This document shows positions 40,171-49,212 of a stretch of DNA of 64,000 nucleotides, in pieces; positions within the stretch are counted from its first letter, which is position 1, and each line of letters opens with the position of its first letter. Both the position numbers and the translations under genes were made by a program. The notes beneath the pieces were generated by a model, which did not search any database, was not told the DNA's origin, and was given only the letters and a program-made list of their open reading frames with translations. The DNA lies in NCBI RefSeq assembly GCF_945952055.1, contig NZ_CAMFHB010000010.1, positions 103,413-167,412 on the forward strand, in the 5' to 3' direction. The DNA comes from an uncultured Alsobacter sp. Its GTDB lineage: Bacteria; Pseudomonadota; Alphaproteobacteria; Rhizobiales; Beijerinckiaceae.

Positions 40171-40812
40171 GTGACCAAACGCTACTTCGCCACCGCCCGG
40201 ACCGAAATCGCTCCGCATCTGCCCGCCCGGGTGGAGCGGCTGCTGGACCTCGGCTGCGGGGAGGGGGCTACGACGGCCTTCATCCGCTCGCTGCGCCCGG
40301 TGACCTGGGCGGGCGGCGTGGAGATCATGGCCGATGCCGGGCGCATGGCCGAGACCGTGTGCGACAGGGTCTGGGTGGGCAACATCGAGAGCATGATGCC
40401 CGAAGCGGAGATCGAGCCGAACTCGCTCGACCTCATCCTGTGCCTGGACGTGCTGGAGCACCTCGCCGATCCCTGGTCGGTGGTGCGGCGCCTGTCGCCG
40501 CTGCTGCGGCCGAGCGGGCGGCTGATCGTCTCGCTGCCGAACATCCGCAATTGGAAGTTCATCTGGCGACTGCTGACCCGCGCCGACTTCCACTACAAGG
40601 ATGCGGGCCTGCTCGACCGCACGCATTTGCGCTTCTTCGTGCGCGACACCGCGATCGAGCTCGCCACGTCGGGCGGCCTGTCGCTCGCCTTCGCGGGAAA
40701 CGCCCACCCCTGGCCGATCACCGACGGCCGCGGTCTCCTGTCCCGCCTGACCTTCGGCGCGCTCGACGACCTGATGATCAAGCAGTTCGCCATCGTGGCG
40801 GAGAAGCGCTAG
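40171..40812 (+). CDS. Class I SAM-dependent methyltransferase
   Basis: RLLDLGCGEGATTAFI; LDLILCLDVLEHLADPWSVVRRLSPLLRPSGRLIVSLPNIRN. GTG start at 40171. Confidence 0.9.
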   Translation: MTKRYFATARTEIAPHLPARVERLLDLGCGEGATTAFIRSLRPVTWAGGVEIMADAGRMAETVCDRVWVGNIESMMPEAEIEPNSLDLILCLDVLEHLADPWSVVRRLSPLLRPSGRLIVSLPNIRNWKFIWRLLTRADFHYKDAGLLDRTHLRFFVRDTAIELATSGGLSLAFAGNAHPWPITDGRGLLSRLTFGALDDLMIKQFAIVAEKR

Positions 40813-40820
40813 GCGCGCCG

Positions 40821-41052
40821 TCCTTCGACACGCCGCCTTTGGCGGCTGCTTAGGATGAGGACGTCCGGGTATTGACCTCTCTCCGCCGTCCTGCCCGGGC
40901 TTGGCCCGGGCATCCACGACTTTGCGGGGGCCACGCCTCAGTCGTGGGTTGGCCGGGCCAAGCCCGGCCATGACGCGGAGAGGGAGGCGCCAGCTGGACG
41001 ACCTAAAGCTTCACACGCTCCGAGCAGGCCGCGAAGCGGCCGTGTCGAAGGA
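40821..41052. repeat. Near-complete composite palindromic repeat (copy E) with 12 bp perfect terminal inverted repeats
   Basis: Begins TCCTTCGACACG (40821-40832), ends CGTGTCGAAGGA (41041-41052); same core as copies A, B and D. Confidence 0.9.
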
Positions 41053-41072
41053 CGCAGAACCTTGAGTCAGCG

Positions 41073-41891
41073 TCAGAGCCGCAGATCGCGGATCGGGCGG
41101 CGCAGGATCTCGCCGATCGAGCGCAGTTCCCGGCGAATGAGGAAAGCCTTGCGGGAAAACGAGGAGGCGTCGGCCATCAGCGTGCCGGCGCGCTTCTCCA
41201 GCGCCCCCTGGCCCTGCCGCGAGCCGATGACGCTCGTCTCCGCCTCGAGGGCGGCGGCACCCACGGCCCCCAGCTCCGCCACGCCGATGGTGGCCTTGGC
41301 GCTGAGCTTGGCCGCCGCGATGCGGCAGGCCATGGCCTGCTCTTCCTCGGCGGTGCGCACCGGGCGCTGCATGATGCCGGTCGCGTCGCGCCACTGCAGG
41401 CCCTTGCGGTAGGCCGGCGCCCACTGGACCTGCGCCTCCAGCAGGTCGAGGCCCGCATAGCGGGCCAGCGCCGGGAAGGCGTCGTCGTAGAAGCGCCAGC
41501 AGTCCACGGGATAGCGGTGCAGCGGGCCGGAACCGGGCGCATTGATGAAGGCCAGACCGTGCACCTTCAGCACACGGGAGATCTCCATCATGGTGATCCA
41601 GAAATACTCGGCGTGTTCGAACACCTGGCTGCAGGTGACCACGTCGATGCTTCCCGTCGGCACCTCGCGCCAGTCGTAGGGCTCGGCCACGACGATGTCG
41701 ACGTTGATGCCGGCCTCGATGTCGAGACCCCGCAGCGTCCAGGAGGGGTTCTCCATCACGCTGCGGTTGCTGTCGTGGCCCGGATGGGCTACCGCCGAAC
41801 CGACGTCGAGAATGGACAGTGGCGTGGATTCCAGCCCGTCGAGATAGACGGAGCGGAACACCCGGAGCTTGTCGAGGGCTGAGTCGTGCAT
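41073..41891 (-). CDS. Class I SAM-dependent methyltransferase
   Basis: [84 protein letters not shown]. Confidence 0.88.
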   Translation of the reverse strand: MHDSALDKLRVFRSVYLDGLESTPLSILDVGSAVAHPGHDSNRSVMENPSWTLRGLDIEAGINVDIVVAEPYDWREVPTGSIDVVTCSQVFEHAEYFWITMMEISRVLKVHGLAFINAPGSGPLHRYPVDCWRFYDDAFPALARYAGLDLLEAQVQWAPAYRKGLQWRDATGIMQRPVRTAEEEQAMACRIAAAKLSAKATIGVAELGAVGAAALEAETSVIGSRQGQGALEKRAGTLMADASSFSRKAFLIRRELRSIGEILRRPIRDLRL

Positions 41892-41953
41892 GGCTGGTCT
41901 TTAGTCAGCAGGGATGGCTGCGGCAACCGAAAACAACTGCTAGTTGCGATGCC

Positions 41954-42592
41954 ATGAGCCTGACCGTCCGGCGCCTGTTCGACCGCCTCCGCCGCCGCCC
42001 ATCGGGCGCGGGCAACCTGACGCGGGACCACCTGGCGGCGGGTGTGGCCGCCAAAGGGTGGGATATCGGTGATTATTCCTATGGTCGCCTGCGCGTTCGC
42101 AACTGGGGCGAGAAGGCTCACCTCAAGATCGGGCGCTATTGCAGCTTCGCGGACGGGGTCGAGATCCTCCTCGGGGGGCACCACCGGACGGATTTCGTCA
42201 CCACCTATCCGTTCTTCGCTTTCCCGGACCTCTGGCCCGGCGCGCCGCGGCCGGACAATTATCCGTTCGCGCGCGGGGACGTGATCATCGGGTCCGACGT
42301 CTGGATCGGGGCAGGCGCCACCATTCTCTCGGGCGTCACGATCGGGCACGGCGCTGTGGTGGCCGCCCGTGCCGTGGTGGTCCGCGACGTCGCGCCCTAC
42401 GCGATGGTCGGCGGCAATCCGGCGCGCGAGATCGGCACCCGCTTCGCGGCCGAGACCGCGGCGGCGCTCGTCGAGACCGCCTGGTGGGAGCTGGACCGGG
42501 AGGCGGTCGCCCGGCTGGTGCCGTTGCTGCAGGGGGCCGACATCGAGGCCGCGCTGGCGGCGATCCGGCGCGAAAGGGCCAAAACGGACTAA
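41954..42592 (+). CDS. CatB-related O-acetyltransferase (left-handed beta-helix)
   Basis: [84 protein letters not shown]. Confidence 0.92.
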   Translation: MSLTVRRLFDRLRRRPSGAGNLTRDHLAAGVAAKGWDIGDYSYGRLRVRNWGEKAHLKIGRYCSFADGVEILLGGHHRTDFVTTYPFFAFPDLWPGAPRPDNYPFARGDVIIGSDVWIGAGATILSGVTIGHGAVVAARAVVVRDVAPYAMVGGNPAREIGTRFAAETAAALVETAWWELDREAVARLVPLLQGADIEAALAAIRRERAKTD

Positions 42593-42703
42593 TTCCGGTC
42601 TGGACGCTGGCCGACGCTCCCGCTTAGACAAAGGAGGGAGGCCCCAGGCCACCGAGGGGAAACGATACGACGGTCGCTGGACGGCCGCAGCGGGGATCAT
42701 GTC

Positions 42704-44998
42704 ATGGCGTCGTCAATGTCGGATGACCTGCGCACCGGCGCGCTCGTCTACCACCAGTTCCCCCGGCCGGGAAAACTCGAGATCCAGGCGACCAAGCCGC
42801 TCGGCAACCAGCGCGACCTCGCGCTCGCCTATTCCCCCGGCGTCGCCGCCCCGTGCGAGGCCATCGCCGCCGATCCCCACAAAGCCGCCGACTACACCGC
42901 CCGCCAGAACCTCGTGGCCGTGGTGTCGAACGGCACCGCCGTGCTTGGCCTCGGCGACATCGGTCCGCTCGCCTCCAAGCCCGTGATGGAGGGCAAGGCC
43001 GTCCTGTTCAAGAAGTTCGCCGGTATCGACGTGTTCGACATCGAGGTGGCGGAGAAGAACGTGGAGCGCCTAGTCGACGTGGTCGCGGCGCTGGAGCCGA
43101 CCTTCGGCGGCATCAACCTGGAAGACATCAAGGCTCCCGAGTGCTTCGAGGTCGAGGCGCAACTGCGCGAGCGCATGGCCATCCCGGTCTTCCACGACGA
43201 CCAGCATGGCACCGCGATCATCGTCGGCGCCGCGGTCCAGAACGCCCTGGCGATCGCCGGCAAGGACATCGCCAAGGTCAAGATCGTCGCCTCCGGCGCC
43301 GGCGCCGCCGCGCTGGCCTGCCTCAACCTCCTCGTGTCGCTGGGCGCCAACCGCGCCAACATCTGGGTGACCGACATCGAGGGCGTGGTCTACGAGGGCC
43401 GCCCGACGCTCATGGATCGCTGGAAATCCGTCTTCGCGCAGAAGACGGACAAGCGCACCCTGGCCGAGGTCATCGAGGGCGCCGACATCTTCCTCGGCCT
43501 GTCGGCCGGCGGCGTCCTGAAGCCCGCGATGGTGTCGGGGATGGCGCCCCATCCGCTGATCCTGGCGCTGGCCAACCCCAATCCGGAGATCATGCCGGAG
43601 GACGCCAAGGCCGTGCGGCCCGACGCGATGATCTGCACGGGGCGCTCGGACTATCCCAACCAGGTCAACAACGTCCTGTGCTTCCCCTACATCTTCAGGG
43701 GCGCCCTGGACGTGGCGGCCACGACGATCAACGAGGAGATGAAGCACGCCTCGGTCGAGGCCATCGCGCGGCTCGCGCGCGAGGCGCCCTCCGACGTGGC
43801 GGCGCGGGCCTATGGCGGCGAGGTGAAGACCTTCGGCGCCGAATCGCTGATCCCGAGCCCCTTCGACCCCCGCCTGATCCTGCGCATCGCGCCGGCGGTG
43901 GCGAAGGCTGCAATGGATTCCGGCGTCGCCAAGCGTCCGATCACCGACTTCCAGGCCTATGAGGAGACGCTGTCGCGCTTCGTCTTCCGCTCGGGCTTCA
44001 TCATGAAGCCGCTCTTCTCCCAGGCGAAGGCCGCGCCCAAGCGCGTCATCTACGCCGACGGCGAGGACGAGCGCGTGCTGCGCGCCGCCCAGGTCGCTCT
44101 CGAGGAAGGGATCGCCGTGCCGATCCTGGTCGGCCGCCCGGCGGTGATCACCGCCCGCTGCGAGCGCTACGGCCTCGCCATCCGGCCGGGCAAGGACCTC
44201 GAGGTCATCAATCCCGAGGACGATCCGCGCTACCGCGACTACGTCGCCACCTTCGTCGAGCGCTCGGGCCGGCGGGGCATCACGCCGGATGCGGCCCGCA
44301 GCCTGGTGCGCACCTCGACCACCGTCATCGCGGCCATCGCCGTCATCCGCGGCGACGCCGACGCGATGATCTGCGGCCTGGAGGGACGCTTCCAGTCGAA
44401 GCTGCGGCTGATCCGCGACATCATCGGTCTCGCGCCCGGCGTGAAGGGCCTCTCCTCGATGACCCTGCTGATCACCAGCAAGGGCAACTATTTCCTCGCC
44501 GACACCCACGTGCGGACCGATCCGACCGCGACCGAACTCGCCGACATGACGGTGATGTGCGCCGAGCACGTCACGCGCTTCGGCATCACGCCGAAGATCG
44601 CCCTCGTCAGCCACTCGGACTTCGGCGAGGCGGACACGCCGTCGGCGCTGAAGATGCGGGAGGCACTCGCCCTCATCCGCGACAAGGCGCCCGGCCTCGA
44701 GGTGGACGGCGAAATGCAGGGCGACACGGCCCTCTCGGAGCTCGTGCGCGAGCGCAAGCTGCCGCACTCGACGCTGAAGGGGGAGGCCAACCTCCTCGTC
44801 ATGCCGAACCTGGACGCGGCCAACGTCGCCTACCAATTCATCAAGGTGCTGGCGGACGCGCTTCCGATCGGGCCGATCATGATCGGCCCGGCCAAGCCGG
44901 CGCACATCCTGACGACGTCGGTGACGGCGCGCGGCGTGGTCAACATGACCGCGCTGGCGGTCGTGGAAGCCCAGGCGCACCAGGCCGCCGCGGGCTGA
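42704..44998 (+). CDS. maeB: NADP-dependent malic enzyme with C-terminal phosphotransacetylase-like domain
   Basis: [66 protein letters not shown]-terminal PTA-like region ([18 protein letters not shown]). Confidence 0.95.
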   Translation: MASSMSDDLRTGALVYHQFPRPGKLEIQATKPLGNQRDLALAYSPGVAAPCEAIAADPHKAADYTARQNLVAVVSNGTAVLGLGDIGPLASKPVMEGKAVLFKKFAGIDVFDIEVAEKNVERLVDVVAALEPTFGGINLEDIKAPECFEVEAQLRERMAIPVFHDDQHGTAIIVGAAVQNALAIAGKDIAKVKIVASGAGAAALACLNLLVSLGANRANIWVTDIEGVVYEGRPTLMDRWKSVFAQKTDKRTLAEVIEGADIFLGLSAGGVLKPAMVSGMAPHPLILALANPNPEIMPEDAKAVRPDAMICTGRSDYPNQVNNVLCFPYIFRGALDVAATTINEEMKHASVEAIARLAREAPSDVAARAYGGEVKTFGAESLIPSPFDPRLILRIAPAVAKAAMDSGVAKRPITDFQAYEETLSRFVFRSGFIMKPLFSQAKAAPKRVIYADGEDERVLRAAQVALEEGIAVPILVGRPAVITARCERYGLAIRPGKDLEVINPEDDPRYRDYVATFVERSGRRGITPDAARSLVRTSTTVIAAIAVIRGDADAMICGLEGRFQSKLRLIRDIIGLAPGVKGLSSMTLLITSKGNYFLADTHVRTDPTATELADMTVMCAEHVTRFGITPKIALVSHSDFGEADTPSALKMREALALIRDKAPGLEVDGEMQGDTALSELVRERKLPHSTLKGEANLLVMPNLDAANVAYQFIKVLADALPIGPIMIGPAKPAHILTTSVTARGVVNMTALAVVEAQAHQAAAG

Positions 44999-45037
44999 CG
45001 CCTCGCGGCGGGAAGGGGGATGGACGGAGGGGGCGAG

Positions 45038-45088
45038 ACGTCCAGCTCGCGTCACTCTCCGCGCGTCCTACCCGGGCCGAGCCCTTCG
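45038..45088. repeat. Truncated copy of dispersed repeat (copy G)
   Basis: gacgtccagctcgcgtcactctccgcgcgtcctacccgggccgagccc matches the arm-to-core junction, then homology stops. Confidence 0.55.
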
Positions 45089-45126
45089 GCATGCGTACGA
45101 TCGACTCTCGGTCGTTGAGCGCGTTT

Positions 45127-45148
45127 TCCCTCCCCTGCAGGGGAGGGA
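45127..45148. repeat. 22 bp perfect palindrome in convergent intergenic region
   Basis: TCCCTCCCCTGCAGGGGAGGGA reads identically on both strands. Confidence 0.9.
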
Positions 45149-45192
45149 GAGCGCCCTTCGTCCGACCTAGGAAACCTGATCGGCCCGATCTC

Positions 45193-47217
45193 TCAGTCCG
45201 CGCTGGCCGTCACGTCGAGCTTTGACATGATGGCCTGCGGGTTCCCGCCCGCCATCATGAGGTCGGCCGCGCCGAGGCCCGCGGGGTCCTTGGCGGTGGC
45301 GCTCACCGTCAGCCGGCCGGGCTTGGCGATGAACTTCTGCAGCGCCACGAGGACGGCCTTGCTGCCCGGGCTCGGGCCGAGGAAGGCGGGGACGAGCATG
45401 CCCGCGCCGTTGGTCAGGTCCTTGCGCAGCTGGTCCGGGCTCTTCTTGGCCTTGCGGGCCTCGCTCTCGAGAACCTTCTCGAACATGCCCTTGTTGTCGA
45501 TCGTCAGCGTGGCGTCCTTCACCGTCGCGGCCATGGCGGCGAACTGGGCGGTCATGGCGTCGCCGGTGAAGATGTCGCGGGACACGTTACCGACGGTGCC
45601 GCGCAGGCTCACCGCGCCGATGTTGACGCCCTGGAAGGCGATCTGGCTCAGCGTCAGGTCGGAGGTCGATTCCTGCCAGCGCATGTCGAGCCCGAAGGAC
45701 AGGTCGAGCTCCTTGATGCCGAGCGCGAGGACGTTCTTCAGGCTCTCGTCCTTGGTGTTCTGCGGCAGCGGCATGTTCATGCGGTCGACCGACGTGCGGA
45801 TCACCGTGGGAATGCCGTTGAGGGGCTCGGTCGCCTGGAGCTCGAACGCCTTCAGCGTGAACTTGATGTTCGGGGCGGAGGCATCCTTCGTCTTGGCGGA
45901 GGTGTCCGGCACGTCGAAGTCGAGGTCACGCAGGGTGAACGTGCCGATCTCCGGGATGAGGACCCGGGGATCGATCGTCTGCATGTCGAAGTCAGGCTGG
46001 CCCAGGGTCTTGCGCAGGCCCTCGATGGTGTTGCGGAACGACCAGCCACTGTGGGCGATGGTGCCGAACCGGGCGCGCCCGTCCGGCATCTTCATCTCGA
46101 AATTGTCGAGCCGGACCTCGTTGGGCTTGCCCACCTGGGCGCCGGTGTAGGCCATGCGCCCGATGCTGAAGGTCACCTTCTTCAGGTCGTCCCCACCGGT
46201 GAAGGAGAAGCCGGCCGCCTCCATACCGCCGACCTGTGACGCATCCATCATGTCGGCGATCACGTTGACGAGCTTGGCCCGGTCCGCATTGGACAGGTCC
46301 TTGCGTTCGGCCTCGGGCTTGGCCGCGAACTGCTGGATGAACGACATCCAGGGTTCCTTGGTCGCGCGGATGCGGAAGTCGCGGCCCGTCATCTTGCCCA
46401 GCGAGAACTGGCCCAGGGTCTTGCCGCCGGCCTGGATCGTGCCGCTCATCGAATCGAGGGAAATGGAGCCGTAGGCGACCTTCGGCTCGGTCTCGCCGGG
46501 AGCCGCGGCCTCGGTGTAGGCATGGACCATCCAGGGCAGGTCGACCTGGTTGGCCGTCATGGCACCGAAGGTGCCCGTCGCCGTCTCGCCGCTCTTGCCC
46601 TCGGAGGCATAGGCGCCACCCGACGAGGCCATGGACCGCACCACGCCGGCCGCGATGCCGGTCAGGCGCAGGTCGCGATAGATCATCGAAACCTTGGCCT
46701 CCGGCACGTCGGACGACATGCGCAGTTCCGGTGCCGACATGCTCTCCGCGCTGATGGCCGCCAGGCGGGTCCGCAGCGGCGTCGTGGCGTTCGCGTTGAA
46801 CAGGTCGCGGATCTCGGCCTCGCCGACCGAGGAGCCGACCACCTCGAGGCGGGGCAGCGAATAGGTGAGCTTGTTCCAGGAGATAGTCAGGTTCTCGACG
46901 GTGACGTTGCCCGCCGCGAGCGCCGGGCTCACCAGGGCCGTGGTTCCCGCCAGCCGGATCAGGCCCGCCTTGACCGTGTTGCCGTCGGCGCTTGCCAGCG
47001 CCAGGCCCCTGACGGTCACCCGACCGCTCCAGGGGTCCACTTCGACCGCCTCGCGGGACACCGACAGGCCGGCGGAGGCCATTGCCGCGAGCCGGGCGTC
47101 GACCCCCGAGCGGATGGCCCAGCTCGTGCCCGCATGAGCCACGACCAGCGCGGCCGTGGCGCCGGCCGCGAGGGTCGCGTGTTTCCTGAAGCTCGACCGG
47201 CCTGCTTTGCGACGCAT
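45193..47217 (-). CDS. Large secreted/membrane-anchored hypothetical protein (possibly AsmA/DUF748-like)
   Basis: N-terminal signal/TM (HATLAAGATAALVVAHAGTSWA); beta-rich repetitive body (AVEVDPWSGRVTVRGLALASADGNTVKAGLIRLAG). Family tentative. Confidence 0.8.
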   Translation of the reverse strand: MRRKAGRSSFRKHATLAAGATAALVVAHAGTSWAIRSGVDARLAAMASAGLSVSREAVEVDPWSGRVTVRGLALASADGNTVKAGLIRLAGTTALVSPALAAGNVTVENLTISWNKLTYSLPRLEVVGSSVGEAEIRDLFNANATTPLRTRLAAISAESMSAPELRMSSDVPEAKVSMIYRDLRLTGIAAGVVRSMASSGGAYASEGKSGETATGTFGAMTANQVDLPWMVHAYTEAAAPGETEPKVAYGSISLDSMSGTIQAGGKTLGQFSLGKMTGRDFRIRATKEPWMSFIQQFAAKPEAERKDLSNADRAKLVNVIADMMDASQVGGMEAAGFSFTGGDDLKKVTFSIGRMAYTGAQVGKPNEVRLDNFEMKMPDGRARFGTIAHSGWSFRNTIEGLRKTLGQPDFDMQTIDPRVLIPEIGTFTLRDLDFDVPDTSAKTKDASAPNIKFTLKAFELQATEPLNGIPTVIRTSVDRMNMPLPQNTKDESLKNVLALGIKELDLSFGLDMRWQESTSDLTLSQIAFQGVNIGAVSLRGTVGNVSRDIFTGDAMTAQFAAMAATVKDATLTIDNKGMFEKVLESEARKAKKSPDQLRKDLTNGAGMLVPAFLGPSPGSKAVLVALQKFIAKPGRLTVSATAKDPAGLGAADLMMAGGNPQAIMSKLDVTASAD

Positions 47218-47388
47218 GATGGATCCCCTTCGGACGACGACTGGCTCGGATCGCACGATGACTGCCGCCCATGGCAGAGTTGCGTCCGGCCCGAAAATGA
47301 CCGGAGCAGGCTAGGGGCGACTGGTTAACCGGCCTTGCGCAGCCGGCACGGAGACGAACGCCGTCCGCTGGGCTGGTAAATCAAAGGC

Positions 47389-47760
47389 TTAGATCGAAAA
47401 GCTCGTGCCGCACCCGCACGAGGCCTTGGCGTTCGGATTGGTCACCCGGAAGCTCTGGCCCATGAGGTCGTCGACGAAGTCGAGCGTCGATCCCATGAGG
47501 AACGGCAGGGACACCGAATCGACGAGAACCACCGCGCCGTCCTTCTCGATGACGAGGTCGTCGGGCTGGACCGCCGTGTCGAAGCCGAAATCGTAGCTGA
47601 ACCCGGAGCAGCCGCCGCCATTGACGCTGATCCGCATCTTGGAGCCCGCCGGTTCGCCCGCGAGGACCTTGAGGATGCGGCGCGCCGCCCGTTCGGTCAC
47701 CGCGAACGCGTCGGCCGGCGGAGCGGCGGGCAGGGTGGAGGGCTGGTCGAGCATGGTCAT
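47389..47760 (-). CDS. erpA: Iron-sulfur cluster insertion protein (ErpA/HesB family)
   Basis: MRISVNGGGCSGFSYDFGFD ... NPNAKASCGCGTSFSI; conserved C and CGCG cysteines. Confidence 0.95.
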   Translation of the reverse strand: MTMLDQPSTLPAAPPADAFAVTERAARRILKVLAGEPAGSKMRISVNGGGCSGFSYDFGFDTAVQPDDLVIEKDGAVVLVDSVSLPFLMGSTLDFVDDLMGQSFRVTNPNAKASCGCGTSFSI

Positions 47761-47922
47761 CGGCGATCTCCGGGGCGGCGGACGGCAGAGCGTGCGCCCT
47801 GCAGAGGCCCCTTGCAAAAGTCCCCGAGGCGAAAGTAAGTGCCGCAGGCGGCAACTTCAACCGCGGTCGCGGCCAGGCCGACGGGCGTCGGCGCGATGCA
47901 CCGGCAGGGCGGGGGAAGGACC

Positions 47923-49146
47923 ATGAGCGGCCTCGAACTCCCACAAGGGCGGACCTTCGACCGGTGGCGCGCACCCTACGCCGCCGATCCGGCCCTGTCG
48001 CGCGGGCGCCTCGTGCCCGAGCCGGTGTCGCCCACCCGCAGCGAATTCCAGCGCGACCGCGACCGCATCGTGCACGCCACGGCGTTCCGCCGGCTGAAGC
48101 ACAAGACGCAGGTCTTCGTGTACCACGAGGGCGACCACTACCGGACGCGGCTCACCCACACGATCGAGGTCGCCCAGATCGCCCGCTCGCTCGCCCGGGC
48201 GCTCGGCCTCGACGAGGACCTGGCCGAGGCGCTGGCGCTCTCGCACGATCTCGGGCACACGCCGTTCGGACACACGGGCGAGGACGCCCTGGAGGCCTGC
48301 CTCGCGACCCATGGCGGCTTCGACCACAATGCCCAGGCGCTGCGGATCGTGACCGCGCTGGAGCAGCGCTACGCCGGGTTCGACGGGCTGAACCTGTCGT
48401 GGGAGACCCTCGAGGGGCTGGTCAAGCACAACGGCCCGCTGGTCGGCCCCGACGGCCGGCCGACCGCCCGCTACGCCCGCCACGGCGTGCCCAAGGCGAT
48501 CCTCGACTACGACGCGCGTCACCCGCTGTGGCTCGACAGCCATGCCAGCGCCGAGGCGCAGGTCGCCGCGATCGCCGACGACATCGCCTACGACGCCCAC
48601 GACATCGACGACGGGTTGCGCGCCGGGCTGTTCGACCTCGCCGACCTGCGCAAGGTCCCGTTCCTCGACGAACTGCTCGGCGAGATCGACAAGGCCTGGC
48701 CCGGCCTGGAGCGGGGGAGGGCGATCCACGAGCTGGGCCGGCGCGTCATCACCCGCTTCGTCGAGGACGTCATTCGCGAGAGCGGACGGCGGCTTGCGGC
48801 GCTGCAGCCCGCCGACGCCGACGCCGTGCGCCGCGCCGGCCATCCCGTCATCGCCTTCAGCCCCGCCCTCGAGGCCGCCGACAAGGCCATCAAGGCGTTC
48901 CTGTTTCCCAACATGTACCGGCATGCCTCGGTCGTCGCGATCCGCAAGGAAGCGGACCGGGTGGTGCGCGACCTGTTCGCCCGCTTCGTCGCCGACCCGT
49001 CGCTCCTGCCCAGCGAATGGCAGCCCGGGACGGCCGATGGCGATGCCCTGGCCCTGCGCGTCTGCGACTACATCGCCGGCATGACCGACCGATTCGCCCT
49101 GCAGGAACACCGGCGTCTGTTTGACGACACCCCGGAATTGCGATAG
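47923..49146 (+). CDS. dgt: Deoxyguanosinetriphosphate triphosphohydrolase-like protein
   Basis: [63 protein letters not shown]-domain motif. Confidence 0.96.
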   Translation: MSGLELPQGRTFDRWRAPYAADPALSRGRLVPEPVSPTRSEFQRDRDRIVHATAFRRLKHKTQVFVYHEGDHYRTRLTHTIEVAQIARSLARALGLDEDLAEALALSHDLGHTPFGHTGEDALEACLATHGGFDHNAQALRIVTALEQRYAGFDGLNLSWETLEGLVKHNGPLVGPDGRPTARYARHGVPKAILDYDARHPLWLDSHASAEAQVAAIADDIAYDAHDIDDGLRAGLFDLADLRKVPFLDELLGEIDKAWPGLERGRAIHELGRRVITRFVEDVIRESGRRLAALQPADADAVRRAGHPVIAFSPALEAADKAIKAFLFPNMYRHASVVAIRKEADRVVRDLFARFVADPSLLPSEWQPGTADGDALALRVCDYIAGMTDRFALQEHRRLFDDTPELR

Positions 49147-49212
49147 GCGCGCCGCGGATCGGGTGCCGTCCGCCGGGCGACGCCCTCGCTGTGTTTCGGA
49201 CCCTGGCCCGCC

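Noticed and set aside
15871-41052. CRISPR-like array from the repeated palindromes
   Set aside because: Copies are single, kilobases apart, with no regular spacers and no cas genes.
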